Assembly (NCBI GenBank): GCA_019914945.1
Contig: CM034099.1
Location: 8,321,001 to 8,385,000, forward strand
Source: Typha latifolia
Taxonomy: Eukaryota; Streptophyta; Magnoliopsida; Poales; Typhaceae
DNA length: 64,000 nt
Direction of reading: 5' to 3'
Positions 22,752 to 34,080 of this stretch are shown here, piece after piece. The position numbers and the translations under genes are program-made. Under the pieces are notes generated by a model. It did no database searches. It saw nothing but the letters and a program-made list of their open reading frames with translations, and was not told the DNA's origin. Position 1 is the first letter of the stretch, and each line of letters opens with the position of its first letter.

Positions 22752-25700
22752 CCTCACTGCTCTCGCCGGGAGTGATAACAAACGGGTTTTCTTCCACCAC
22801 CTCTCTCTTCTTTACCACTCTCGAGGAGTCTATTCCCCTATTCAGCTATTCCCCTCTTCTCCCGCTTGCTTGGGTTGAGGAAGAGACTCGAGAGCGAATT
22901 CGATGCCGGATCCGGCCCCAATGCAACCCAAACTCGGGCCGGATTAAGCCTTTTTCTAAACCAGCAACACAACCCAAAGAGAGTTTTTACTAAACTAGAC
23001 CTCTTTTTAATTTATTTTTATTGAAATAGACTATATCTCAAACTTATTACCAAATAGGGTCTAATTCACCGTAGCTCTAACAAAAATGCTAAACTAATCA
23101 GCATTTTTATCGCTAGGTAATTTTTTCATTAACCGCTGAAAGATTAATTTAAAAGGATTTATACATATAAAACGCTGATCAGTTCAGCACTTTAGGATAA
23201 GACAAAAATGCTTAATTGATTAATATTTTTGCTTAGAGATAAAATATTGATTAGTTCGACGGTTTCATTAGGGCTATAATAAATTATGCCATATTTGGTA
23301 ATAAGTTTAAGAAGTAGTCTATTTTAGTAAAATTAAATTGGAACATGGCTAGTTTGGCCAAAAACTCACCTAAAGAGGCCTATGTATGCGGAGATCATGA
23401 CGCTGTTATAAAGTCATTGTCCTGCCTTATTAGGCATTTTACTCATCTCTTAGCCCCTTCACTTATTTAGAATAGGAATAGTCTAAATCTAGAATGAGTT
23501 TCATTATTCCGATATAGTAACTAAATAATAGTTTAGATTATTTTGGTACAGTAATTCATCATTTCCTCTCGTCTTAATTCATACAACTTTTAAAAAATAA
23601 TTTAATAATAACTCATAATTACTATTTTATCTCTAGATTAGATAACACTTATTACACATCATTTCAGTTACACTTAGTTACTATATATTGCCTACGAGCT
23701 TTTCTTGAGAAAAAAACAATCCAAACAGTTTGGATCTGTTTGAGATTTAGAAGCTAATCAAGATTTGCAAGTATTTTGGATGTTGCAAATTTGTGAATGT
23801 AATACTAGTTTGGGAGTTTTTGACCAAACTAAGCCTCCTTAAATATTTATCGATCTGATTCGCTTACCAAACTTAATACCAAAAGAGTCAATACCAAATC
23901 ATAAGCTACTCAGAGAATTATTGAACTAATTTATTATCTGTCTCCTTAATTTATTTGATTCCAATCAAATATCTCTTTCTAGGTCATTCTATTGCAACAT
24001 AATATCTCTCTAGTTTATTAATTTATTTAATTATAATATATTAAGTGTCGAATATGGGGGCCCTAGCAGCTCTCTGCTAAGGTTTGGCAATTTTCTTCCC
24101 TATTTCATCTCTTTAGTCAAACTCCTTCCTCTCCGGTAGTCACCGGCATTTTCTCCCTCCCCCTCCCTTAGCCTTAAGATTAGGTAGAGGGGGGAAGTTT
24201 TTCTTTTGCTGGTCATTATCGACATTTTTTTTTGTCCTTCCCCTTCCTCTATCCCTTCGGCTAGGCGGAGGAAAGGGACTTTCTTGCCAGCTCTTGCAAT
24301 GCTCTGCTATGGTTTGGAGTTCTTCCCCTTCCTATAAAGGTTCTTCTACCACCTTCAACAGTTTGCATTAGCATCTCTCCTCTCATTTCCTCCCTCTCTT
24401 TGGTCCCTCTTTCTCCATATCATTGTCCGCTCTCACCTTTCCACTATAATTGGTGTCGTCTTCATCCATATTGCCGCCATATCCTCTTGCCGTCGTCTAC
24501 GCCGGAGGATATGATCTTCCCTGCCATATTTCTACATCGTTGCATCTGCGCTGGCTGTTGATTGTTGTGGATCTCACCAGCCTTGGTCATAGCCCACCAA
24601 AATAAGTTGCAATCGCCTGAGCTTGAATCGCATTCTAGTCCTTTAGATTTTCATCTAAACTTTTGGAGAATAGGATTCTCAGTTTTGTGAATGTAACCGA
24701 CAAATCTAGCTTCATTCTCTTTCTTGCTATCTCTTTCTTTGTTGTTTCCTTTTTCTTGGTTTCACAGGTAGCTCAAATGAAGTCCTCATCTGGATTTTGA
24801 TAAATCGCCTGGATTCTCCATCTAGGGGTTGTCTTTTATTGAGAACTTTTCTTTCAAAACTCATGCTATTATATCTACGATGCAGTCATGATTGGCTAAG
24901 CGAGAGGCTTGTTTCAAGAGTATTGCTCTATCTTCTATTTTCTTATTGTGTTTGAGTGTTTGTTCATGCTTGAAACTCTAATTTTATTGTTGTAAGACTC
25001 GTAATCCAATCAAATAAGTGACTTGTTCTTTGGGTTTTTATTCTCTCTCTCTCTCTTTTATTCTCTTATATCAAATTGTAATTATTGAATTGAATTAATA
25101 ATATGATCGGTCTACAAACTTTTTTTAGGAAAAAGAAAAGTGTCAAAGCCTATTCATATTTAGATTGAAATACTAACCATGTTATCATATTATATCAAAC
25201 ATAAAAAAAAACGCTAAATGTGCTATCATTTCACATCTAAAATGAAAGGTAGACCTTACACTATTTAGGTATTTAATTTTCCAAGGATGCCTCGTTTGGT
25301 TAAAAATAAAAAATAAAAGAAAAGAAAAACTCCTTGATTCCTCTTTTCTCATGTTTCTCATTTATTAGACTTTAAGAAAGACACAGTAGTTGTTGAACTC
25401 AAACTAATCATTTTTCTACATGAGAACTCTCTTCCACGCGTCGAAAAGATTAAAAAGAGGGAATAAAAAGCAACACGTGTGGAGATAACGCAAAATTCGA
25501 GCACGTTATGGCTGTTCGTTCATGTGATAGTAACCGTGAGAAATGGAAACTACTCAGCGCTGACTCCTAACAAGCAATGGCAGCTAGCAAGAGACCGATT
25601 TTCTTGGGCCAGAATATATCGGGCCCAAATATCGGCCCTAATGGCGTGGCATGGGTCGACAAATTTAGATGACTAGATTGCATAAGGAGAGGGCTTGCAA

Positions 25701-25860
25701 GGAGGACCGCATAGTCATCGTATGCTTTTTTTTAGTAAAAGAGCTAGTATTAGCTATTTATAATTGCCTCAGATGGAGAACTTTCCATCTCGACCAAAAC
25801 ATACAAGTCCGGTGGTGTTAGGTCATCCGCTCAGATCATACCGGCCTGGGTTGTACCCAA
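22752..25860. other. ARP5 upstream region, gene-free
   Basis: The ARP5 promoter should lie in the first few hundred bases after 22751; CT-rich stretches are present but no clear TATA box. A foldback element occupies about 22983-23377, and a single related arm lies near 23812-23900. From about 24050 to 25100 the DNA is less AT-rich with CT-rich patches but no open frame of note. A small frame at 25479-25676 has no domain. I see no gene. Confidence 0.5.
22983..23377. mobile_element. Foldback MITE next to the ARP5 promoter
   Basis: Imperfect inverted repeats: the left arm GAGTTTTTACTAAACTAG with AAACTTATTACCAAATA further in; the reverse complement of the right arm gives GAGTTTTTGGCCAAACTAG and the same AAACTTATTACCAAATA. 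Centre of roughly 200 bp without coding capacity. The left edge is about 230 bp upstream of the ARP5 start codon, so it may lie within or beside the promoter. A related single arm is at about 23812-23900. Confidence 0.7.
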
Positions 25861-26730
25861 TCCCCGCTACGCTACCCGATCAATAGCCTTATTACCTGTC
25901 CTACATACATGGGCTACAGTGCACTCAGCCAATCCACCTATCTTGGCTTTACACTCGCGTACTATACTTTGGATCTGCGATGGGCATGGGCTCTCCTCTC
26001 TCATGATCTTCACCAGCCACTCTGAGTCTGACTCAACCTCCACCCGTTGTTCTGCCCTTAATAAGCTTAACCCCATTCTCATTGCCCATGCCTCTGCGTG
26101 TAAGGGTGACACTACTGGAGTGGGTTCCCGCCTAGCCATCACTAACCTACCCATATCGTCCCGGATGACAGCCCAGCGCCTGCCTAGCAAGCCCCCATGC
26201 GGAAGGCCCCATCGATATTTAGCTTCACTCACCCTTCCCGTGGCTTGCACCACCCGACCTTCTTCTATGTTCCTCTCTCTGATCTGTTGGCCATGGGCAA
26301 GGCATACTCATCAGCCATGCAATGGGCTCGTCTCGCCACTGCGCATGCCGCCTCCATGCTCTCACCAAAGGCAGCTCGGTTGCGTTGCTCCCAGATGCCT
26401 CAGCAGGTGGCCACTATCAAGGCCCTGATGTAGTCATCGCTTATTGAGCTCCTCCCCCATGTCATGGTGATCCATTCCGAGCCTGCGGGATCTCCCAGCT
26501 CCTCAAATTCTGGTTGCACCTTGCCTAACATGGCCCAGACCTCCTTGCTGTATCGACATGCATAGAACAGGTGTTCTATGGTTTCCATGAACAATCCGCA
26601 CAGACAGCACTTGTCATCCCCTCCTAACTGAATAACATGCAGTATCTCCTTGGTTAGCAATCTTTCCCATAGGAGCTTCTAGCAGAACATCCTGACCCGT
26701 GGCGCCACCTTCAACTTCCAGAGTCCTCTC
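25860..26730 (-). pseudogene. Decayed LINE 3' region: zf-RVT plus RNase H
   Basis: Read on the minus strand, the first part (about 26730-26400) encodes a zinc-binding domain found after plant LINE reverse transcriptases: a KVAPRVRMFC segment, an in-frame stop where the family has Trp, then CCLCG and E-T-I-E-H-L-F-Y-A-C. The second part (about 26260-25866) is an RNase H domain of the RVT_3 type with the three acidic positions visible: NIDGAF, HAEAWA and ESDS. The parts lie in different frames and the RNase H start is shifted by a further frame change, so it is dead. The reverse transcriptase core is missing. It is more GC-rich than its surroundings. This could also be a gene-derived zf-RVT/RNase H pseudogene, but a LINE origin is most likely. 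Confidence 0.85.
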
Positions 26731-27712
26731 CAGCCATGTCATATTTCGCCTTCAGCAGGCCTGAGAAACCGATTAATAGAGGCAGACTTCGGAACACCTA
26801 GTGGGTGTGGCCACTAGATCCAAGTGTGTCTCCTATGGGTGTAAATTAGACAGCTTTATTGACAATTGCGATGGTAGTTTGATCCTCGTCTGGCAGCTAG
26901 GCTTTTACATTTCGTAGCTTCAAAAAAATTACAACGTTAGCTAAATTTAGTAATTCAGCCCTAATATTATTTATACAAAACATAAATAAATAAATAAATA
27001 TATAATATCGGTCATAAATTAGTAAGATCGAAAACAATTTGTTCGATCCATGGGGGCAGTACAATAAATTTACATTAATTGCACGTAACCAAGTGTTAGG
27101 AAGTCTAATGATGCCAGTTGGAACCTTGATTTAGATTAGTTTAACCTTAAAAGCAATCTCCTTCCCCAAATCAGATGTGAATCCCCATCACGCATCTCTC
27201 TCTCTCTCTCTCTCTCTGGTTGATAGAACAACACGCATCTCTTAAACGAGTAACTAATTAACCAAGGACTGAAAACTATAGCTGTTGCCTGTTCAGGTCC
27301 TTTTCACCGTTTCGTCCATTCTAATCTATAAAATCCAATCCCAAAGCAGCAATCCACCAGTCTTTCTTTTCTTTTACGTATCTCCAATTAGATAATCCAC
27401 TCTCTCTCTCTCTCTTACATCATGAGCCTCGGGAAGCCAATCTCTTATTAGTACTATTTCACACACACACACATATATATATAGAAGTGAAAAGAAAAAG
27501 ATCAAATCTAGAGAGAGAAAGGAGTTTGGACTCTGGAGGCACGAGGACCCAAGTCACCAAGTGTCATCTATACCCCACGCCACTGCCAATTCCACTGCTC
27601 TCCTCCCTCCTCCCCTTTTCCCTTCATAAATACCCACTCCTCCCCCAGTACTCAGCCAGTCCCCCATCTCATCTTTCTTCTCACCTTTCTAAACCCAAAG
27701 GCATCCAGGGAT
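26731..27712. other. Upstream region of the RTFL/DVL gene
   Basis: The stretch holds CT dinucleotide runs at about 27198-27219 and 27399-27413, a CA/TA run near 27463-27482, and a TATA-like CATAAATA at about 27624, some 90 bp before the start codon at 27713. Otherwise I see no gene. Confidence 0.5.
27622..27634 (+). promoter_or_regulatory. TATA-like box of the RTFL/DVL gene
   Basis: TTCATAAATACCC lies about 80-90 bp upstream of the start codon, a normal plant spacing, within a CT/C-rich leader. Confidence 0.5.
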
Positions 27713-27916
27713 ATGGAGATGTACATGGACGAGAAGTGGAAGCTATCAAAGAAGGGGAGCTTGAGGAGTTCATCGAGCAGTGCGAGGGAGATGAGGAGAA
27801 GTAGGAGTACGTCTTTCTCGAGTAGGTGTGCGAGTCTAGTGAAGGAGCAAAGGGCTCGATTCTACATCATGCGACGCTGCGTCACCATGCTCATTTGCTG
27901 GCGAGATTACCCGTGA
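27713..27916 (+). CDS. Small polypeptide of the ROTUNDIFOLIA FOUR-like / DEVIL family
   Basis: Intronless gene for 67 aa. Residues 1-43 are Ser/Arg-rich with low complexity. Residues 44-67 (KEQRARFYIMRRCVTMLICW and the last four) are the conserved DVL/RTF domain: basic RARFY, a Cys, a short hydrophobic stretch and a terminal Trp. In Arabidopsis these plasma-membrane-associated small peptides alter cell proliferation polarity and organ shape when over-expressed. The start at 27713 is the first of three near ATGs (27713, 27719, 27725-27730 region); the exact one does not affect the domain. The frame is open upstream in another phase, but only this frame carries the domain. Which family member it is cannot be decided here. 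Confidence 0.9.
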   Translation: MEMYMDEKWKLSKKGSLRSSSSSAREMRRSRSTSFSSRCASLVKEQRARFYIMRRCVTMLICWRDYP

Positions 27917-28317
27917 CGTACGTCGATAGAGAGGAGAAGAGATCTAGGATTAGATTTGCTCCATCTCCATACTTTTTGTATATAGTTTTTGGTCTTGTTA
28001 GATCTGAGGGAATCTCTTCTTTAGTTTTGTTAGTATATGTCACTCACTGCGGCTTGATGAGAGCTAGCTAATACTTGTAACTTGTAAGAGAGCCTATATT
28101 ACTATTCTCAATACCCATCTTGCGAAAAGATTCATTCTTCTATTTTCTTTTCTCTTTCTTCATTTTTGGGGTCTTTTGGCACAAAGTTTGCTGCCACCTC
28201 TTCAGGTCCTGTTTCTGGTTATCCAATCTGACTGATGCCTGATGGCTTGGAAGAACAATGGAAGAGGAGAGAGAGGGAGAGAGAGAGAGGGAGTTTTGTG
28301 AATTAATTGAATTGAAG

Positions 28318-28357
28318 GAAGTGATGGGTGATGGGTGATGGGTGATGGGTGATGGGT
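28318..28357. repeat. (GATGGGT)n minisatellite
   Basis: Five near-perfect 7-bp units. Although G-rich it is not the plant telomere unit TTTAGGG. Confidence 0.9.
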
Positions 28358-29149
28358 ATGGAATCACTGTTAATGCCTGCTGCACGCTGCCAAAAGACTG
28401 GGGTGGCAAACTGATGCAGCTGCAGGCATTTGCAGTGTGATTTTTTAAGCACTGAGTGTGATGTTAAATATAATGTCAAGAAATTTATGTTAAATCTTGT
28501 GAAAAGGAGACAGGAGAAAAGGAGGCTGCAGCCTTAATTGGCTGCTTCCTTTTACTTGATTGACTATTCTTCCCAAATTTGATGACCTTCTTCAATGGAA
28601 ATAGATAATTTGTGCTGAAATTTTTTTTTTTAGCAGAGTAATTATTAGAAAACGTCTGAATCCGGATGATATTTTAGTACAAATTACAGGTTACCGTCAG
28701 AATACTTAAGTACTTAATTCTCTTTGGTTCAAATCAAACTTACAGATTAATAATGCAAATGTTGAAATTAATGCAATTTAATAGCGTCGATATTTTTGTA
28801 ATAATTAATTTGCTAGATAATTATATTATTTTAAATCAACTTGTAAATTTTTAGGACCAATTAAATTTTTGGTTAACTATATTTTTAACCCACTCAACTA
28901 TTACCTCGTATTATTTTAGGGACCTATACTCATGAATTATCAAAACGTATCACTAAGTGTTCTGTGTGTAAAAATATAGTTAGAAAAAATATTTAAAAAT
29001 TAACTACTTAATTAGATGGATAAAAATATCCTATTTTTCTTTTTCTCTGTTATCAATAGTAAATTTTAATTAGGCTGTTCAAGAAGAAGACGAATATATA
29101 AAAAAAAAGGACATGCATTTTTATTTCATTACCAACTAACTCTAATAAA

Positions 29150-29460
29150 GTTGTAGTTACTTTTCTATTACCAAGAAGGTTATGGTTAAAGTCTAATCCC
29201 AAGTAATATTGTGGAGAAATTATTTGGTGGTTTGACTCGATTCAGTTGATGACTCGGCAATACGGTTAGTTTAGAGGAACAACTTAACAGTACAATGACT
29301 TAAATCGGATCTCAATGGCATTTGATTTGGAGCAATTGTTCGGCGACGTATATGGCTTGAAGCCTAGACTAAGCAGCTAAAAGTTCGGTGGAGCCTAAGT
29401 GCTTTTGTATCTAGAAATGATTGACCCTTTGTCCAGCCCATATCTAACCTTCAAGCTAAA
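29150..29460 (+). repeat. Dispersed repeat, copy 2
   Basis: Shares with copy 1 (280-620), in the same order, GTGGAGAAATTATTTGGT, GACTCGATTCAGTTGATGAC, GTTCGGCGACG, GCTTGAAGCCTAGA and AGCTAAAAG, and continues to a shared end resembling CATATCTAACCTTCAAGCT. Non-coding. Confidence 0.65.
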
Positions 29461-31324
29461 AAGAAAAAAATCTTAGTTCGTTAGAAATGGAGCAAAACTA
29501 ATTGCCAATTTTAACTATACTAATAAGGCCTCGTCTAATTAATGTATTTATTATAAAAATAAATAGTATAATAATTATATTTGATCTTATAAATGAACAA
29601 AAAAAAATTAAGTTTTTCATCTGTTATGAATTTCTGAAAAATATTTTTTTAATTAATATAAAATAGATTGACGGGACATATATCAATAGTAAATTAGTAA
29701 TTAGATTAGTCTAATTTTAATGAATAACATTTATATTTTAGAATAAGATTATTATAATATTTAGTTAAATAGTTTTAAAATAAAAAATTTATTGCAGAAT
29801 TTTTTTCTAAAAAAAATTCTAAAGCGAAGTGTAACTAAATGTTTAATTATTTCTATTGCTAGCTATCAGCATATAAGGTGAGAAGTGCATGTTTGGTGAT
29901 TTTAGAAGCATGCACATTAAAATGCCACGGTCTAATCTGAGACCATGACAAGCGCATTTGAAGCCACCTGCACGTATGCCAAAATAGGGTTTACATGGTA
30001 GGCGACAACCACAACTTGAGAAGGAAAAATAAAATTATATATATATATATATATGAGGTCTGAATTTAATTATGTAGCTATGAAAGAGACATATTCCATT
30101 TTGTTGTGAGATCTTTAGAGTTTCATACTTTGATATAAAGAATATAGTGAAAACATTTACATAGATTATGGATGCTTATAGTGGGTCCATTGTACGGCAC
30201 AAATAAATATATAAATATATATAGATGATGGGGCCAATTTTTGGTATTGTATCTTAGTCCTTTGAAGGGTTCATTTTATATTGTTCAGATTATTTAATTC
30301 TAAGCACAAACCCTAGAGATTTAGTTCTTGCTTAATTTTTAAATGATGATAAAGAAAATAGGATAAATTATAGATTACCCTAAGAATATAGGGAAAATAT
30401 TTACCACAAACCCGACATTTCCCTTTTCGCTGCATATCCCCTCCTGTCTCAGCTCACCTCTTCGTTACAACTATTTGCCTACTTTCTGTCACCATTGCGA
30501 AGCCTTAGGAGCCACCAGTCCGGCTCATCGTACCCAGATAATCATTTTCTTTATTCTCTGTGTTTTTTTTATGTTTGTGCATATATGCTCATATTGGCTA
30601 GCCTAAATTCATAGTGATTAAGGCAGAATCGTTGGAGCTTAATCTTTGGGATGTTGTAGTGATTCAGTTTTATATGAGCATCCATGATGGTAGAAATAGT
30701 TTGGTCTAACTTCAGTTTGGATGGAAAATCTAACGTATATAATTAGATGCAAACTACATAGGAATTAAGCATTTAAGATTAAAATTCATCAATGTAAGTG
30801 AAAATCGGTCGCACCATAGTTACCCTAAGGGGTAGAATATAATTTGGAGATTCTAACCAATCTGTTATTCTTTTTCCAAGTTATTAAAGTTTAATATGGT
30901 CTTTTAACTATTTGCCAAACTACTATAGGTTTTTTTTATCCCAAATAAGAGGGCATATAAATTCTGTTAAATAAATCGTTTTCTAAACTATGCTCTCTCA
31001 ATCAAGGATTTCAAATAATTTGTGACAACTACTTTTTTTCAGGACAATAATATGCTTCCATAAAAGAGACATATTACTATGAGACAGCGATTTACCTCAC
31101 TTATGTAGTGCTTCCATGGCAATTACTATAATTCTTTGATGAATTGGTGAAGAACTCATTCAATTTGCCTATAATATTATTAAACATTCTACAAACTCCA
31201 TATCTCAATTAAAAATTTTGTTACAAACTAAAAAGGATTCGATAAAATTTAAAGAAATTAGAGAAAATATACTTCGAATCTAAATAATATAGCTCAAAAG
31301 TTTTATTTTTTTTATCATTCATAA

Positions 31325-31510
31325 GCTCGAAGGTTAGATATAAGTTAGACAAAGAGTCAACCCTCGTTAGATATAAAGACACTTATATTAAACTTTTAGC
31401 TCCCTAGTTTTAACTTCAAGCCACATACTTCATCGAACAATTACTCCAAACTAAACGCACCGAGATCTGCTTCAAACCATCGCGTTGTCGAGCTGCTTCT
31501 CTAAGCTAAG
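31325..31510 (-). repeat. Dispersed repeat, copy 3, inverted
   Basis: The reverse complement matches the second half of copy 2: AAGCTCGAAGGTTAGATAT here corresponds to its end, and CTTTTAGCTCCCTAG, CTTCAAGCCACATA and CGAACAATTACTCCAA mirror the inner blocks. Together with copy 2 it brackets about 1.9 kb. Confidence 0.6.
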
Positions 31511-31632
31511 TGTCTATCAATCAAATTAAGACAAACCATCAAATTATAAAATAATATTATTTATAACTTCCTTAGTTACGACCACTTACTTCTTTGGTCA
31601 TAGTTGATTATATGGTTCAAAAGATAGTGGGA

Positions 31633-31668
31633 GGACTGGGACTGGGACTGGGACTGAGACTGGGAGTG
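31633..31668. repeat. (GGGACT)n short tandem repeat
   Basis: Five or six hexamer units with small variations, immediately left of the first GC-rich island. Confidence 0.85.
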
Positions 31669-31869
31669 GGTATGCGAATTAGACAACACCAGCCCAGCGC
31701 ACGTGGAAGACGACTGCTAACCAAAAAGGTCCCCCAAAGGCCAAAGCCCTGAAAAGCGAATAGAGAAAAAAGAGGAATCCAGTCAAAGCCATCAGAGTCC
31801 GAGGCGAGAAATAGAATTGGATCCCGTAAAAAACTTTTTTATATATTATTTGGACTCCCAATCCCGCCC

Positions 31870-32262
31870 TTCCTCGTTGCGATTCATGCAGGCAAGCGAA
31901 ACACGTTACCGTCGTACGAATTATTCCGATTTCTATTCCGGATAACCTTTCTTTTATCCCAGATGCCGATCCATCGTCCATTGGAACTTATCTCTTATTC
32001 CCACATACTTACTAGGCGTGGTACGAGTGATCTCGGCCGTCGGATGGTATCGGGACAGCTGTCTCCGGGAGAAAGGGCCGGGGGGGACCATCGGTGGTGA
32101 TCGCGGTGCGCCTCTCGGGACAGGTCGTACGAAGTCGGACGGTCGTGATGGGGACTCCACACCGATCCCTCGGTGGGGACGCACACGGCACACTTGCTTC
32201 GTTGTCTCGGGAGCCGCGTTGAATTGGACCGCACGTGGGGAGGTTGGTCCCACCGATTAGTA
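31870..32262. other. GC-rich island 1, no gene recognised
   Basis: A sharp rise in GC and CpG content within AT-rich DNA. Open frames occur on both strands in several phases, as expected of GC-rich DNA, and none shows a domain. Motifs such as GATCTCGGCCGTCGGAT, GTCGGACGGTCGTGATGG and GCACGTGGGG resemble plant promoter or CpG-island DNA. It could be an orphan promoter, the edge of a gene lost to transposition, or a non-coding RNA locus. Confidence 0.45.
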
Positions 32263-33690
32263 GGCGGTTGTAGTCTATAGGCTATAGCCCACCTCCATTT
32301 TTTTTTTCTTCTCTCTTAATATTAAGCTGCTAATAATCCAATCTCTCCTTTTCAAGTTTGGCTCCTCTATTAACGACTTTGGGGAAATTACAATTTCACA
32401 CCTAGTAAAAATATGCAAAAATTAAATTAAGAGATTTATATAAAAGTATAGAGAAGAACCTTTTATATTATAATCTTTATAATAGTACCTGTATAGATTG
32501 ATTTGGATATAGATATGAATATAGGACATTAAGATAGGTAAGAAAATCTCAATCCATATGGAGCGAAAACTCGAATACGGGATTATATTAGATTTAATTT
32601 GAACCTATTTAATATTTTAAAATTTTTATTAAAATTATTTTATTTCTTTTGTTGAGAAAAGTAGAATTAGGTATAGAAAGATAAAGTAGGGGCATTTTTA
32701 TCCATTTAATTTATTTAGCTAATTTTTTAATATTTTTATAACAGAATTTTTAACAAAGAGTGTTAGCGACACAATAAGATAATTCAAGAGTTGTATGTGT
32801 CTCTTTATTTTTTCTTAAAAGAGCAAAACCGATACATAATAATAGTTGGTGGGTTCAAAATATAATTAGTATTGGAGTTGCACTTAAAAGACTAGAACCC
32901 TAAAATAGGACGAGGTGTCATAAATTCAATTCCTCGTGATGCTTATTTTCTAAAAATATAATGATATTTCTTTTTTATTAATATCTTATGATGATCATTT
33001 AGTAAGATAGAATAAGTGTGCTTATCCAGAATAAACCCTTTCTATTCTAAAAACACTAGTGTCAATGGTAGAATAAGATTTTAGAATAGAAAAATAAAAT
33101 AAATTCGTTTTTTTTTTCTGAATGTTTTTTATTTTAGGTTTTGGTTGGGATAATTTGCCCTCTTCAATACTAAAATCCACCACTTTAGAATATGTTTATA
33201 ATAAAAGTATTTTTTTTTTCATATAGAAGGTCTATTTATGATATTATTTATATTGTGTAAATTATGATAAATAAAATTAAATTATTTTTGGCCAAGAATT
33301 GTAAACACAATTATAAAATAATAATAAAATTGTTGTAGAAGATACTTTTAATTCATATTCAATTTTAAACCCTATTTTCTATCTTTTCGGAAGAAAAAAA
33401 AACAAATATTCATTTACAGCAAACTAGAAATCCTTAATTTAATTATTTTTGTCTCTTATTCTAACTATTATATATTTTTATTCCAAACATCAAATAAAAA
33501 TTAGAATTTGTTAATTGTGCAGCCAAACGAGCCCACGGAATCCACAACTTCCAATCAAGTTCTGCCAAGCATGACTTGTCAAGTTTGAATTGGCTCACAT
33601 TCAAACTACGAGCTTTAATCAAACTTATTAAATTATATAATATTGACTAATAGGCAATAGTGAATTAGCGAACTTGACAGCTTTGCTCCC
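32263..33690. other. AT-rich spacer between the GC islands
   Basis: Very AT-rich DNA with poly-T runs. No gene, and no element with definable ends. Confidence 0.5.
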
Positions 33691-34080
33691 ACGTGCAGCA
33701 TGTAATGAAAACGACGCACTAATGCCATAACGGGACCCGGATCCATAATTGCGATATGACCGCACCCGGTGCCACTAACGGGTGGGACCCGCTAAGGCCG
33801 TCTTATGCTTATCGGAGCGCTGTAGGGGCGGGTGGGGGAGGCCGAACCCGGTCAACGGTCAGTCGTTGTTGGGGCAGCTGGGCCCGGGGAGCTGTCGATT
33901 ACTGGTCCTGGGAGGCAAACCCATTGGTCCACGTGGAGAGGACACGTTGGATTCGTACGGCGGGAATCTTGGATGGGAGCAACAGCGGCAGGGCCACGTG
34001 GGTGTGGGCCCGCGAACACGTCGATAGGTGGTTGACAGCGAGACGTTGGGATCACGTGGAGGTGGGTGGATTTTGACCAT
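33690..34080. other. GC-rich island 2 with several CACGTG cores
   Basis: A second abrupt GC-rich block. It contains repeated G-box-type cores: CCACGTGCAG near 33691, CCACGTGGA near 33930, GCCACGTGGG near 33993 and TCACGTGGAG near 34052, plus GGGCCC twice and CGGTCAACGGTC. Open frames on both strands overlap without domains. The motif density suggests regulatory DNA, but no gene starts nearby in either direction within the window. Confidence 0.45.

Larger units (their letters stand above)
27917..31680. other. Gene-free AT-rich region with repeats
   Basis: After the RTFL 3' end there is a 7-bp GATGGGT minisatellite (28318-28357), an AT run near 30036-30054, and two copies of the dispersed repeat in opposite orientation (29150-29460 and 31325-31510). 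I see no gene. Confidence 0.5.

Noticed and set aside
28318..28357. Possible interstitial telomere repeat
   Set aside because: The unit is GATGGGT, not TTTAGGG or a permutation of it.
31679..32260. Overlapping open frames of 79-100 codons on both strands
   Set aside because: GC-rich DNA lacks stop codons in many frames. Sequences are Arg/Pro-rich, mutually overlapping and without any domain.
33756..34080. Open frame of 106 codons and several overlapping ones in GC island 2
   Set aside because: Several frames on both strands are open at once, and none resembles a protein family.
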